Positions 29,112-38,966 are shown, numbered from the stretch's first letter. The stretch is 64,000 bases of DNA from an uncultured Alphaproteobacteria bacterium (GCA_937934135.1 CALHAW010000003.1:1-64000), one strand, 5' to 3'. Notes: generated from the letters alone by a model not told the origin. A program made the numbers and translations.

Positions 29112-30512
29112 ATGCCTGTTCTTATTTGGCTCGCTTTATCTCTATTTTCTGGTGCAATCCTTTCTTTTATTCAATCACCAACTGACTATTGGTTGCTTAT
29201 TTTCCCGTGTTTCAGTGTTTTTTATTATTGCTTCACCAAAGCGCAAAATAAAAAGCAAGTTTTTTCACTCGGCTTTCTTTTTTCACTCGGTTATTTCGTT
29301 GCCAGTCTGCATTGGATTGGCAATGCGTTATTGGTGGATGGAAATGATTATAAATGGGCGTGGCCGTTGGCGGTAATTGCGCTCCCTGCTCTGTTATCCC
29401 TGTTTACGGCGCTCTACCTCACTATTTTTTATATATTGTTTAAAAATAAATCCCTTATGGGCTTTGTGGGTTTTTGCCTCGCATTGTTTATATCTGAATG
29501 GGCGCGTGGTCACGCCTTTACAGGATTTCCTTGGAATCTTTATGGCTATGGCTGGATCGGACGTTTGGAGGTTGCACAAACGGCCTATTGGATTGGGCCG
29601 TATGGCCTCACATTCCTCACCATATTTTGGGGAAGTGTTATTGGATTTTGCTGTACGGCGCAGCGTTATAAAATAGTACTTGTCATCGCTCTTATCACAT
29701 TGTTATTTAGTTATTTTATTGGCGATCAACGCCTTAAGAATAAAACACCGCAATTTAACAATGATATTAATATTCATATTGTGCAGCCCAATATTCCACA
29801 GGAAGAAAAATGGCTGGCTGAAAAAGCGGGTTTGAATTTTGAAAAACATACTGCGCTATCAAATGTCGCAAACAGTGTGCGGAAAAATATTATTGTTTGG
29901 CCAGAAACAGCATTATCACCTCTTCTCCTCAATAGTGCCGCGGCGCAGGAGCGCATTCAAAACCTGCTTCACCCCAATACAATTTTACTGGCTGGTGCGT
30001 TGGAAGCGGAACAAAATGGAAGAACTGTCCAATATCACAACAGCTTGATGATGTGGCATCATGGTGGGGTGGCAGAACGTTTTTACACCAAAAGTCATCT
30101 TGTGCCTTTCGGTGAATATATTCCGTTTCAAAAATATATCCCCCTTAAACCTGTCGCTCAATTCACAGGGTTTGAGCGCGGCAGAGGATCAGAAACAATC
30201 ACCATAGCGGGCTTTCCGAGCTTCACACCAAAAATCTGCTATGAAATTATCTTTCCACATAAAATGATTGTACGGGGACAACCGCGCCCTGATTTTATCC
30301 TGACCATCACCAATGATGGGTGGTACGGAAAAAGTGCGGGGCCTTATCAACATTTCACGCAAGCACGCTTTCGGGCGATTGAAAATAACATCCCCGTTAT
30401 ACGCTCTGCCAATACCGGTGTTTCCGGGATTGTTGATGGTTATGGCCGTGTGGTGCAAAAAACTAACCTGATGGAAGCTGTGAAGGTCACTTCCCCTTTT
30501 CTTACATATTGA
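29112..30512 (+). CDS. lnt: apolipoprotein N-acyltransferase
   Basis: Inner-membrane enzyme adding the third acyl chain to lipoproteins such as the RlpA and small lipoprotein encoded here. About six hydrophobic helices occupy the first 200 residues, including FTGFPWNLYGYGWI. The nitrilase-type domain carries the catalytic triad: Glu in WPETALSP, Lys in FYTKSHLVPFGEY and Cys in PKICYEIIFP. The length, 466 residues, is slightly short of E. coli Lnt but complete. It follows corC directly. Confidence 0.95.
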   Translation: MPVLIWLALSLFSGAILSFIQSPTDYWLLIFPCFSVFYYCFTKAQNKKQVFSLGFLFSLGYFVASLHWIGNALLVDGNDYKWAWPLAVIALPALLSLFTALYLTIFYILFKNKSLMGFVGFCLALFISEWARGHAFTGFPWNLYGYGWIGRLEVAQTAYWIGPYGLTFLTIFWGSVIGFCCTAQRYKIVLVIALITLLFSYFIGDQRLKNKTPQFNNDINIHIVQPNIPQEEKWLAEKAGLNFEKHTALSNVANSVRKNIIVWPETALSPLLLNSAAAQERIQNLLHPNTILLAGALEAEQNGRTVQYHNSLMMWHHGGVAERFYTKSHLVPFGEYIPFQKYIPLKPVAQFTGFERGRGSETITIAGFPSFTPKICYEIIFPHKMIVRGQPRPDFILTITNDGWYGKSAGPYQHFTQARFRAIENNIPVIRSANTGVSGIVDGYGRVVQKTNLMEAVKVTSPFLTY

Positions 30513-30574
30513 ATACAATAATATGCGCCAGTTAGTCTTTGCATACGATGCGATGGCATGGTAATTGTCGTAAC

Positions 30575-31033
30575 ATGACTGTTCAGGAAACTATTAATTA
30601 TACGGATGATAAGGCAAGGTCTTCAAAACGACGCAATGCCCTTGATGACGTGATTGCGGATGGTTTAACAAAAATTCGTATCAATAGCGGTTTGAAGCAG
30701 AATGAATTAGCGCAAATATTGGGCATTAAACCTCAAATGGTGAGCCGCTATGAGCGTAAAGAAAGTATTGTGCCTTTTGGTGTTGCTTACGAAATTGCAT
30801 CAAAATTAGGCGTTCCGCTGGATAATTTTTTTGCGAATATCCAACAAAATGGGCAGCAATACGGCCTTTCCGATAATCAACAAGACATGATTAATGATTA
30901 TTTTGCCAATAGTGATGCAATCCAAAGTGATATTGAAAAATTCAAACAGGCGTATTTCTCCATTAAAGACCCTAAAAAACGCTCTGATTTTATGTCTGTT
31001 ATTGAAAATGTCGTAAATACTTACAAAGACTAG
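30575..31033 (+). CDS. XRE-family helix-turn-helix regulator upstream of metK
   Basis: A 152-residue transcription factor. The HTH_3 domain spans about residues 30-85 (LTKIRINSGLKQNELAQIL, KPQMVSRYERKES, VAYEIASKLGVPLDNFF). The C-terminal part is unassigned and helical. A similar regulator sits before metK in many alphaproteobacteria, which suggests but does not prove control of metK. ATG 30575 is chosen; in-frame ATG 30548 and TTG 30539 are upstream alternatives, and none has a good ribosome-binding site. Confidence 0.85.
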   Translation: MTVQETINYTDDKARSSKRRNALDDVIADGLTKIRINSGLKQNELAQILGIKPQMVSRYERKESIVPFGVAYEIASKLGVPLDNFFANIQQNGQQYGLSDNQQDMINDYFANSDAIQSDIEKFKQAYFSIKDPKKRSDFMSVIENVVNTYKD

Positions 31034-31144
31034 CCTTCAAGACCATTTTTTTAGAGCAATCGCTTGATTTTCTGCGACTCTGCCCCTATTTTCGTAGGGT
31101 TATAATTCAATACACAATATTTATTAATAATTGAAAGAGAGATC

Positions 31145-32335
31145 ATGACTGCGAACCCCGCTCCTACAACAATACCACACGCTGAATTGGATAATTTTAC
31201 CTTCACCAGTGAATCTGTATCTGAAGGCCATCCTGATAAAATTTGTGATCAGATTTCTGATGCTATTGTTGACGCTTTCCTTGCGGAAGAGCCGCAGTCA
31301 CGTGTTGCTATTGAAACGGCTGTGACAACTGATTATGTCGGTATTTTTGGTGAGACACGCGGACCAGACAGTATCACACGCGATAGAATGGAAGAGCTGG
31401 GACGTGAGACAATTAAAAAAATTGGTTATGACCAAAAAGGCTTTAGCTGGAAAACAGCCCGTTTTGATGTGCGCGCGCATTCACAATCCGTTGATATTGC
31501 CCAGGGCGTTGATGCCGAAGGCGCAGGTGACCAAGGAATTATGTTTGGATATGCTTGCCGTGAGACAGAGAGCTTGATGCCCGCAGCCATTCAATATTCT
31601 CATGATATTCTACGCTCTATTGCCGAAGCCCGTCATAGTGGTGCGTTAAAAGGGATTGAGCCTGATTCAAAGTCACAAGTATCATTGGAATATAAAAATG
31701 GTATGCCCGTGCGTGCAACGTCTGTTGTGCTTTCAACGCAGCATGCTGAAAGCCTATCTCAAGAAGATGTGCGTGAAGCAGTGCGCCCGTTCATTGAAAA
31801 GACATTGCCAGAAGGGTGGATGCCTTCCGAAGATGAGTTTTACGTGAACCCGACGGGTCGTTTTGTTATTGGTGGTCCTGTTGGGGATGCTGGTTTAACG
31901 GGTCGTAAAATCATTGTTGATACATATGGTGGCTCTGCCCCGCATGGTGGTGGTGCCTTTTCTGGTAAAGATCCAACAAAGGTTGACCGTTCTGCCGCGT
32001 ATGTCGCGCGTTATATTGCCAAAAACGTTGTTGCGGCAGGCTATGCAGATCGTTGTACGATCCAACTTTCTTACGCTATTGGCGTGGCTAAGCCTATTTC
32101 TGTTTACGTGAATGGCCATGATACCGCCACAGTGCCAGAGCCTGTTATTGTTGAAGCGATTAAAAAAGCGATAGATCTAAGCCCACGTGGTATCCGTGAG
32201 CATCTTGAGCTAAATAAGCCAATTTATGCGCGTACAGCGGCCTATGGTCACTTTGGTCGTGCGCCAGAAGCAGATGGTGGTTTCTCATGGGAAAAAACAG
32301 ACCTCGTCGACGCTCTCCAAAAAGAAATCGGGTAA
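31145..32335 (+). CDS. metK: S-adenosylmethionine synthetase
   Basis: Makes SAM from methionine and ATP; SAM is used by CcrM, TrmB, RlmH, LipA and MiaB encoded nearby. The 396-residue protein has the family motifs [31 protein letters not shown] and the P-loop-like [19 protein letters not shown]. Initiation at ATG 31145 is supported by GAAAGAGAG upstream. The 111-bp leader holds a short hairpin and a TATAAT-like box (31101-31106) but no SAM-riboswitch signature that I can recognise. Confidence 0.98.
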   Translation: MTANPAPTTIPHAELDNFTFTSESVSEGHPDKICDQISDAIVDAFLAEEPQSRVAIETAVTTDYVGIFGETRGPDSITRDRMEELGRETIKKIGYDQKGFSWKTARFDVRAHSQSVDIAQGVDAEGAGDQGIMFGYACRETESLMPAAIQYSHDILRSIAEARHSGALKGIEPDSKSQVSLEYKNGMPVRATSVVLSTQHAESLSQEDVREAVRPFIEKTLPEGWMPSEDEFYVNPTGRFVIGGPVGDAGLTGRKIIVDTYGGSAPHGGGAFSGKDPTKVDRSAAYVARYIAKNVVAAGYADRCTIQLSYAIGVAKPISVYVNGHDTATVPEPVIVEAIKKAIDLSPRGIREHLELNKPIYARTAAYGHFGRAPEADGGFSWEKTDLVDALQKEIG

Positions 32336-32377
32336 CACACTCTGCCATTTTTAATAGAACATCACGCGTTAATTTTT

Positions 32378-32941
32378 ATGCTGTTAGGCGTATTAATTAC
32401 GACCTTGAATAGTGCGCAATATATCTATTCTATCCTAAAGAAAGGGGTGCGTCCGCATTTTTACAGTTGGTTAATCTGGACACTTGTTACCGGTATTGCC
32501 GCAGCAGGGCAATTTTCTGCAGAGGGAGGAATAGGCGCTATTGTCATGGGCTGGATGACCATAACCTTGGGCGCTCGTGCGATTGTTGCTTTTCTTTATG
32601 GAGAAAAAAATATAGCTTACAGCGATCGTCTGTCTCTGTTTTTTTGTTTGACCGCAATTATTATCTGGCAGATAACGGACAATGCCCTTTATGCAGTGAT
32701 CATTGCCGCCACCATTGATGCTGTAGCCATCTATCCAACAGTGCGTAAATCTTTTAATGCTCCTCACCAAGAAAATATAATGCATTTTTTATTGGGCAAC
32801 CTCACTGTTTCTTGCTCATTAATTGCATTAGAATCATATAATCCAACCACCATTATTTACCCAATTACTATTATAATTACTAATTTTGCCGTTGCACTAT
32901 ATTTGCTCATTCGTCGCAAGCAGATTGGACAGATAGCTTAA
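32378..32941 (+). CDS. multi-pass membrane protein, PQ-loop-like
   Basis: A 187-residue hydrophobic protein with about six transmembrane helices. The N-terminal segment LNSAQYIYSILKKGVRPHFY followed by SWLIWTL resembles a PQ-loop/SemiSWEET-like repeat, and NAPHQENIMHFLLGNL may be the second half. No transport substrate can be assigned. It separates metK from trmB, which are adjacent in many relatives. Its stop codon shares one base with the trmB start (TAATG), indicating translational coupling. Confidence 0.65.
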   Translation: MLLGVLITTLNSAQYIYSILKKGVRPHFYSWLIWTLVTGIAAAGQFSAEGGIGAIVMGWMTITLGARAIVAFLYGEKNIAYSDRLSLFFCLTAIIIWQITDNALYAVIIAATIDAVAIYPTVRKSFNAPHQENIMHFLLGNLTVSCSLIALESYNPTTIIYPITIIITNFAVALYLLIRRKQIGQIA

Positions 32942-33648
32942 TGACGATAAGTGAACAAAATCAAGAATGGCGGTTTTATGGGCGGCGTGCGGGGCGGAAA
33001 TTAAACGGTGCGCGGCGTGAGGCGCTCGATGAGTGCTACCCTGCCCTTAAAATTACAGATTTACCAAAAGATGGATCAATCAATCCCACCTCTCTTTTTG
33101 AACGCCCCCTTAAAAAATTTATTTTCGAAATTGGCTTTGGTAATGGGGAACGATTGGCGCAGCATTTAAAACAAGAACCTAATACGGGCTTTATTGGCGC
33201 AGAACCATTTAGCAACGGCATGTCTGCCTTCCTCAATGAAACCCAAGAACATAACCCTGATAATATTAGGGTGTTAATGGATGATGCCATGCCGCTTGTG
33301 CGGTCTTTATCAGATCAAAGTCTTGATGCTATCTATGTTCTCAACCCTGATCCGTGGCATAAGGCGCGCCATCATAAACGCCGTATTATTAATGCCGATA
33401 ATTTGGATCATTTTGCCCGTATTTTAAAACCGCGTGGTAAATTGATTATGACGACTGATGTTGAACCCCTTGCAGAATGGATGTGTACGCAGGCCATGTT
33501 GCATGATGCATTTCAATGGACAGCAAACACCGCACATGACTGGCGCGAAACACCGAAGGATTGGATTAAAACCCGCTATGAAACAAAAGGCGCAAAAGGC
33601 GCAGGAAAAATGAATTATTTATTCTTTGAAAAGAATAAAAGCATTTAA
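32941..33648 (+). CDS. trmB: tRNA (guanine-N7-)-methyltransferase
   Basis: SAM-dependent enzyme methylating G46 in the tRNA variable loop. The 235-residue protein has the N-terminal family segment RFYGRRAGRKLN, the SAM motif FEIGFGNGERLAQHL, IGAEPF, the catalytic-region LNPDPWHKARHHKRRI and the C-terminal WIKTRYETKG. It follows metK across one intervening membrane-protein gene and converges on holB; the two coding ends overlap by 30 bp. Confidence 0.96.
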   Translation: MTISEQNQEWRFYGRRAGRKLNGARREALDECYPALKITDLPKDGSINPTSLFERPLKKFIFEIGFGNGERLAQHLKQEPNTGFIGAEPFSNGMSAFLNETQEHNPDNIRVLMDDAMPLVRSLSDQSLDAIYVLNPDPWHKARHHKRRIINADNLDHFARILKPRGKLIMTTDVEPLAEWMCTQAMLHDAFQWTANTAHDWRETPKDWIKTRYETKGAKGAGKMNYLFFEKNKSI

Positions 33649-34743
33649 CGTCGCCAATTTCTTATCCAAATTAGAAAATTGCGCCTGAGAGAAATGCGCC
33701 TTCATCGCTTCATATTTTTGCAACCAAAATGCCAAATCATTATCGAATTTTATGCCCGTTAAGGGTGTTTGTATCGATTGATTTTGTGCCTTTGCAAAAA
33801 TAACGGCCTCTATCATTTTAAGAAAGAAGCGTTCTATATTTTTAAAAGCCTCATCTTTATTCACGCTATTTGATAGGTTATGAATTTCCGTCATGTCATA
33901 GGGCGCTTGTTCAAGGATGCTGATGATTTGTTGCGCGGTTTCAATGCCGCCTGTATCAATGATTGTTTTGGCAAGGCCGATGCTTCCATCTGATAAAAAA
34001 GATAAGATTTGCCGTTCTTCATAGGGCAGGCTTTCGCCTATCTCTCTTTGCATCAGGTCGCTTAACGTATCACTCGTAAGTGGATCAAAATGAATAACAC
34101 GACATCGTGAACGAATAGTCGGGATCATGTTTCCTAAACGATGACAGATTAAAATTAAAATTGCATTCTTTGGTGGCTCCTCCAGAATTTTCAGCAATGC
34201 ATTTTGTGCGTTACGGTTCATGGTGTCGGCATCATCCACCAATACCACACGCCATCCACCGTCTGATGCAGTTTTGCGTAAGAAAGGGGTGGTTTTACGC
34301 GCTGTATCAACATCTAAATTATTTTTGGGTGTGCCTTTGCGTTCATCGATCGGGCGGTGAATGAAAAGAAAATCAGGATGTCCACCAGACGCAATTTGCT
34401 TAAAAACAGGATCTTTATTATTGATTGATAAAGACGTCGCGGGCGGCGGCGTATCACCGAACAATCCTCCATCGGCACTCCCCCCTACTCCGTTTTTTAA
34501 GAGATAACGCGCAAGGCGAAAAGCAAAAGTAGATTTTCCAATGCCTTCTACACCTGAAAAAATAAGCGCATGGGGAATATTGCCTGAATTAATTAAGCTC
34601 AGTACATGGCTTTCAATATTATCATGCCCCACACAAAATGTTGCATCACGCGGCGCTTTTAAGCCTTCTGCTTCAGTCGTAAAACTACCAAAATCATCTT
34701 CATTGAGTTCTTCCCCCATATCTATTGCGTCAAACATGCTCAT
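33619..34743 (-). CDS. holB: DNA polymerase III delta' subunit
   Basis: Clamp-loader subunit. The AAA+ fold is recognisable: GHDNIESHVLSLINSG, Walker A GVEGIGKSTFAFRLARYL, VVLVDDADTMNRNAQNALLKILEEPP (Walker B and sensor) and RSRCRVIHF. ATG 34743 (MSMFDAIDMG) gives 374 residues with an acidic N-terminal tail of about 35 residues before the fold. The start overlaps tmk by 14 bp, so tmk-holB are translationally coupled. It converges on trmB with a 30-bp overlap. Confidence 0.93.
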   Translation of the reverse strand: MSMFDAIDMGEELNEDDFGSFTTEAEGLKAPRDATFCVGHDNIESHVLSLINSGNIPHALIFSGVEGIGKSTFAFRLARYLLKNGVGGSADGGLFGDTPPPATSLSINNKDPVFKQIASGGHPDFLFIHRPIDERKGTPKNNLDVDTARKTTPFLRKTASDGGWRVVLVDDADTMNRNAQNALLKILEEPPKNAILILICHRLGNMIPTIRSRCRVIHFDPLTSDTLSDLMQREIGESLPYEERQILSFLSDGSIGLAKTIIDTGGIETAQQIISILEQAPYDMTEIHNLSNSVNKDEAFKNIERFFLKMIEAVIFAKAQNQSIQTPLTGIKFDNDLAFWLQKYEAMKAHFSQAQFSNLDKKLATLNAFILFKE

Positions 34744-35359
34744 GAAGATGTTCTTTCGCTTGGGTGTATATTTGTGCGGCAATACTGGCCTCATCTTGAA
34801 GGCCGTTAATAGTTTTTATACGCTCTTCTTGCGCGGCAATTTGCAAGAATCCATCACGTAATTTTTTATAGAATGCACGGTCGCCGTGATCGTAATGATC
34901 ACTTGCGCCGCGGGCATGAACACGCTTCATTGCTTCATCCGCAGACAGGTCCAACAAAAAGGTTAAATGCGGCACGGTCTGCCCAATAATATGTTGTTCA
35001 AGCGTGGTGATGAAGTCAAAAGAAATGTTTCCTAAATGCCCCTGATAAACACGGGTTGAATCAATATAACGGTCACATAAAATAACTTTTCCTGCGTTTA
35101 AAGCGGGGTTAATTACATCTTTAATATGTTCGGCGCGGGCAACAAACATCAATAATAACTCTGCATGGTCAGACCATTTACCACCATGTTCTGGATCACT
35201 TAAAAGCACGCGGATTTTTTCTGCGGCGGGTGTGCCGCCTGGTTCGCGTGTGGTAAGGACGTCATGCCCGTCATTACGTAATTTTTGTTCAAGGTGCTTA
35301 ATCTGTGTTGATTTTCCGACCCCTTCGCCGCCTTCAAATGTAATCAGGCACCCGCTCAT
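34730..35359 (-). CDS. tmk: thymidylate kinase
   Basis: Phosphorylates dTMP to dTDP. The 209-residue protein has the P-loop FEGGEGVGKSTQIKHL, the DR(Y/H) motif LCDRYIDSTRVYQG and the LID-adjacent segment TFLLDLSADEAMKRV. It lies one base after the dacC-like gene and overlaps holB, the standard alphaproteobacterial order dacC-tmk-holB. It is complete, with no unusual residues noticed. Confidence 0.97.
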   Translation of the reverse strand: MSGCLITFEGGEGVGKSTQIKHLEQKLRNDGHDVLTTREPGGTPAAEKIRVLLSDPEHGGKWSDHAELLLMFVARAEHIKDVINPALNAGKVILCDRYIDSTRVYQGHLGNISFDFITTLEQHIIGQTVPHLTFLLDLSADEAMKRVHARGASDHYDHGDRAFYKKLRDGFLQIAAQEERIKTINGLQDEASIAAQIYTQAKEHLHEHV

Positions 35360-35360
35360 T

Positions 35361-36485
35361 TCAACGCACTCCTAAAATCGTTTGTTGTATTTTAAAGAAT
35401 GTTTTTTTGAAAAAGCCCAGCTCCTCTACATTTTCTTTTGCGAATAAGGGAATCATGATTGGTGACTGGTCAGGGATTGTAATGCTAATATTGGCAACTT
35501 CATCTCCGGCATTTATCGGCGCAATAAGGGGGGCTTGATAAACGACTTCAAACTTTATCTTATCTTGTTCCCCTTTTGGGATTGTCATTTTAACATCTTC
35601 CTTAACAGTTAAAGCAACGCCCTGCGTCTTACCCATCGCCACAGTAGCTTTAGCAACATCTGCGCCTTTGATTAAGATTGTTTTATTGATGAAGTTATTC
35701 AGCGCCCATTTAATAAGGCGTGTTCCCTCTTCTGCGCGTTCTTTTTCACTTTCCATGCCATTAATAACCATGATAACGCGGCGACTATCTTTTTGGGCTG
35801 TTCCCATCAAACCATAACCACCAACAGTTGTATGACCTGTTTTAAGGCCATCTGCGCCGATCTCTCGATAGAGCAACGGGTTGCGGTTTGCCTGCTTAAT
35901 TGCATTATAAGTAAATTCTTTTTCCGAATAAAAACGATAATATTCAGGAAAATCCTCAATCATACGGCGGGCCAAAAGGGTCAAATCTTTTGCCGTTGAA
36001 TAATGATCAGGATCCGGCCATCCACTGGCATTCATAAAATTAGAATTCTCCATACCCAATTCTTTGGCCTTGCGCGTCATTGCTTGCGCAAATTTATCTT
36101 CGCTGTTAGATAACCCTTCGGCTAGGACGATGGTTGCATCATTTCCTGATTGCACAATCACACCACGAATAAGGTCTGAGACTTTTACTTTTGATCCATC
36201 TTTTACAAACATTTTTGAACCACCCTTGGCCCATGCTTTTTCACTGACGGCAAATTTTGTATTTAAATCGATAATATTATTTTTTAACGCATCAAAAACC
36301 ATATACATTGTCATGACTTTACTCATGGAAGATGTCGGCATCTGTTTTATGGCGTCTTTATCCATTAAAACCTGTCCTGTTTCATAATCAACAATATAAG
36401 CCTGCTTTGCGGTCGTATCTTGACGCGCCTCAACAAAAGACGGAATAGCTGCAAACAAAAGTGCAATAAGAAGAAAACGGATCAT
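35361..36485 (-). CDS. D-alanyl-D-alanine carboxypeptidase (PBP5/6-like)
   Basis: Periplasmic low-molecular-weight penicillin-binding protein trimming pentapeptide stems. ATG 36485 gives 374 residues with a signal peptide (MIRFLLIALLFAAIPSFVEA). The active-site motifs are SMSK (Ser53, Lys56), SGN in VIVQSGNDATIVLAEG, and KTG in DGLKTGHTTVGGYGL. A C-terminal PBP5-like beta domain and an amphipathic membrane-anchor helix follow. A GTG nine bases upstream is a less likely start. It sits in an mltB-rlpA-dacC-tmk-holB group. Confidence 0.95.
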   Translation of the reverse strand: MIRFLLIALLFAAIPSFVEARQDTTAKQAYIVDYETGQVLMDKDAIKQMPTSSMSKVMTMYMVFDALKNNIIDLNTKFAVSEKAWAKGGSKMFVKDGSKVKVSDLIRGVIVQSGNDATIVLAEGLSNSEDKFAQAMTRKAKELGMENSNFMNASGWPDPDHYSTAKDLTLLARRMIEDFPEYYRFYSEKEFTYNAIKQANRNPLLYREIGADGLKTGHTTVGGYGLMGTAQKDSRRVIMVINGMESEKERAEEGTRLIKWALNNFINKTILIKGADVAKATVAMGKTQGVALTVKEDVKMTIPKGEQDKIKFEVVYQAPLIAPINAGDEVANISITIPDQSPIMIPLFAKENVEELGFFKKTFFKIQQTILGVR

Positions 36486-36494
36486 GGAACTCAC

Positions 36495-37412
36495 TTAATC
36501 AATAATTATTTTAGTGTTGGGATTGCCGCCCTGAATAAGAGTCGAGGCGACTTTTTGTGCCTCCGTCTCATTTTTATACGGCCCTAAACGTACACGATAA
36601 TAGGCACGGTCATTAACCTGCGTTGTAGAAACATTAGACGGCCCAATGGACGATAAACGATTACTTAAATTAAGCGCGTTTGCTTCGTTTGAAAATGAAC
36701 CAGCCTGCACAAATATTTTAGATTCTCCATAAGCTGGTTTAATATTTTGTAGCTGCGTTGGCGTTGAAGTTAACGGTTTAGAGTCAATACTGGCCATCTG
36801 TATTTTTTGAATAGGCTCTTTTGGCGGTAAAACCATACGGTCTTCAATCACGTTTTGTTGCCCATTATTAAGCGCTACTTCAAATCCACGTGTGTCATCA
36901 CCACGTTTTGCCATTAAGGCAACTTGACGGCTTTCTTCAGGAAGTACTTGGATCTTAACTTTGGCAGTACCTTGATTTTTAAAGCCAAGAAGCTCTGCGC
37001 CGCGTTCTGAAACATCTAACACACGGTCATGCGCAAATGGGCCACGGTCATTCACTCGCATGATAAGCGAGCGTCCATTTGTTAAATTGGTCACACGAAT
37101 AATGCTCGGCATTTGTAAGGTGCGATGCGCCGCAGTTAGCTCAAATTTATCAAAGATTTCGCCATTGGCAGTTTGCTTGCCATGAAAGTTTGGGCCATAC
37201 CATGACGCCGTCCCTGTTTCAGTCTTGCTATATGTTTCTTTGGGATAGTAACGCCGTCCTTTAATACTATAAGAACTTCCCACTTTAAAATATCCTTTGC
37301 TTTGTTGTTCATTAGACAGCGGCATTTGCTTGGCTACATGTGCCGCATATTGTGCGCTTGAACAGGCCGTTGTAACAAGTGACATAGTGATAATCAGTAA
37401 TAATTTTTTCAT
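36495..37412 (-). CDS. rlpA: septal ring lytic transglycosylase RlpA (SPOR-domain lipoprotein)
   Basis: Outer-membrane lipoprotein that cleaves glycan strands lacking stem peptides during septation. The signal peptide ends in lipobox LVTTAC (Cys17). The double-psi beta-barrel domain (about 65-165) carries GTASWYGPNFHGKQTANGE, with the catalytic-type DRGPFAHDRVLDVS. A linker leads to a C-terminal SPOR domain (KIFVQAGSFSNEANALNLS, YYRVRLGPYKNETEAQ). Length is 305 residues. It is followed by the carboxypeptidase gene 9 bp downstream. Confidence 0.94.
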   Translation of the reverse strand: MKKLLLIITMSLVTTACSSAQYAAHVAKQMPLSNEQQSKGYFKVGSSYSIKGRRYYPKETYSKTETGTASWYGPNFHGKQTANGEIFDKFELTAAHRTLQMPSIIRVTNLTNGRSLIMRVNDRGPFAHDRVLDVSERGAELLGFKNQGTAKVKIQVLPEESRQVALMAKRGDDTRGFEVALNNGQQNVIEDRMVLPPKEPIQKIQMASIDSKPLTSTPTQLQNIKPAYGESKIFVQAGSFSNEANALNLSNRLSSIGPSNVSTTQVNDRAYYRVRLGPYKNETEAQKVASTLIQGGNPNTKIIID

Positions 37413-37445
37413 GATGTTTAAAATACTCTGTGGTTAAATTAAGGG

Positions 37446-38420
37446 TTATTGCGCAATCGCATCAGCCAACAGGCCGACAGAGGTCGCAAAATAAGTTGAA
37501 CGATTCCACCGCATAATTGTTTGATAATTATTATAAACAACAAATGCCTGACCGTTTACGCCATCTGGTGCAACGATAGATGATGTGATGTCATCCGTTG
37601 GTAATGGTGATCCATTATATTGCCGCACCCCTTGTGATGCCCAATGTGACAATGGCTTTTTAATCTTTGGCCCTAACATGCTTTTTGGGAAACCTGCGGG
37701 TAATGTCACACGGCGCCCCCATCTTTGGCCTGTTTTCCATCCGCTTTTCTTGAGGTAATTTGCTGTGGAGGCAAAAACATCTTTTTTCGTTCCCCAAATG
37801 TCACGTTTACCATCCCCATTCCCATCCACGGCATAGGCGTTAAAGCTGGACGGCATAAATTGGTTTTGCCCCATTGCACCCGCCCATGACCCCTTCATGT
37901 TTGCGGCACTGATATGCCCCGCATCAATAATTTTAAGAGCATTGATAAGCTCTTTCTTAAAGAAAGTTGCGCGGCGGCCTTCCCATGCAAGGGTGGCGAG
38001 GGCTTCTACAACACCGAATCCGCCTGTATTGCTTCCGAAATTTGTTTCAATTCCCCATAATGCCACAATAAATTGTTTGGGTACGCCATATTGTTTTTCA
38101 ACTTCATCTAAGGCTTGGTAATGATCTTTGATTAATTGGCGCCCTTTTGTAATACGTGTCTGGCTCACAATTTGCTCTCTATATTGCGCAAATGTTTTTG
38201 TGCCTTCTGGTTGTTTACGGTCAAGCTCAATAATGCGTTGCTTGGGTTGAATATTGTAAAGTGCGGCATTAATGGTGGCTTGTGAAATGCCTTGCTGCGC
38301 TGCTTCTTTACGGATTCCAACCAGCCAATCTTCATAAGATTGCGTTTGCGCAAAAACAGGCGATGGAAGTATTGCGATCGCAATCACAAATAAAATAATT
38401 TTAAAACGAGTATGTAACAT
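37446..38420 (-). CDS. mltB: lytic murein transglycosylase (MltB family)
   Basis: Periplasmic lytic transglycosylase making 1,6-anhydro ends in peptidoglycan. A signal peptide (FKIILFVIAIAILPSPVFA) precedes the SLT_2-type domain; the catalytic glutamate lies in IVALWGIETNFGSNTGG, followed by MGQNQFMPSSFNAYAVDGNG and IWGTKKDVFASTANYL. There is no lipobox, so it may be soluble periplasmic. At 324 residues it lacks the C-terminal peptidoglycan-binding domain found in some relatives. Two GANTC sites (38436-38440, 38454-38458) lie just upstream. Confidence 0.93.
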   Translation of the reverse strand: MLHTRFKIILFVIAIAILPSPVFAQTQSYEDWLVGIRKEAAQQGISQATINAALYNIQPKQRIIELDRKQPEGTKTFAQYREQIVSQTRITKGRQLIKDHYQALDEVEKQYGVPKQFIVALWGIETNFGSNTGGFGVVEALATLAWEGRRATFFKKELINALKIIDAGHISAANMKGSWAGAMGQNQFMPSSFNAYAVDGNGDGKRDIWGTKKDVFASTANYLKKSGWKTGQRWGRRVTLPAGFPKSMLGPKIKKPLSHWASQGVRQYNGSPLPTDDITSSIVAPDGVNGQAFVVYNNYQTIMRWNRSTYFATSVGLLADAIAQ

Positions 38421-38498
38421 GGGTAACCTTTCAAAGAATCCGTAACGTATGCAGAGTCTATCGAAGGTTAGCTTATGATAAAAGGGTTTTTAAGCGCT

Positions 38499-38966
38499 TT
38501 ATACAACCTCTACCTTGGTTGTATTATCGCTTAATTTTTGTTCTAAATCCTTAATGAATTGATCCCCATTTGTGACTTGGGTTACAGAAATACTGCCCTG
38601 CCCCACACCACTGACAATAACGGTGGAATAACCCAATATACGGCCCAGAATTGGTTGCTCAAGGTACGCATTTTCAATTTTCCCAAATTCCATGCGTGTC
38701 CAATCCCGTGTGAGAAAGCCCATCCGGCTCATCACTTTCTTATTGGTGAGTACTAAATCCGTCATTGTATAATGAATAAAGGCATTATAAGACGGATACA
38801 ATGTCAAAACAATAATCACAAATGCCATAACAGGATGAAAAAATACCCCTGCTAGCAAGGCGATAATTAGATATATAAGCGGCGCCGCAAAGACAATATG
38901 ATGAATCTTGGCATGATTCTTAATCTCTTCACCCTCGGTCAGTAACGCTTGTATTGAATGCACCAT
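38499..38966 (-). CDS. membrane protein with bacterial PH domain
   Basis: A 155-residue protein with two hydrophobic helices ([20 protein letters not shown] and [19 protein letters not shown]) followed by a bPH2/YdbT-type pleckstrin-homology domain ([52 protein letters not shown]). Proteins of this type are common and mostly uncharacterised. It is the first gene of the minus-strand group and is separated from the tRNA by about 110 bp. Confidence 0.8.
   Translation of the reverse strand: MVHSIQALLTEGEEIKNHAKIHHIVFAAPLIYLIIALLAGVFFHPVMAFVIIVLTLYPSYNAFIHYTMTDLVLTNKKVMSRMGFLTRDWTRMEFGKIENAYLEQPILGRILGYSTVIVSGVGQGSISVTQVTNGDQFIKDLEQKLSDNTTKVEVV

Noticed and set aside
31034-31144. SAM-sensing riboswitch upstream of metK
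   Set aside because: A segment ATCGCTTGATTT vaguely resembles the 5' part of the SAM-II consensus, but the pseudoknot partner and the downstream GCTAAA element are missing, and the SAM/SAH motif does not fit either. Only a 5-bp hairpin (31084-31099) and a TATAAT-like box remain.
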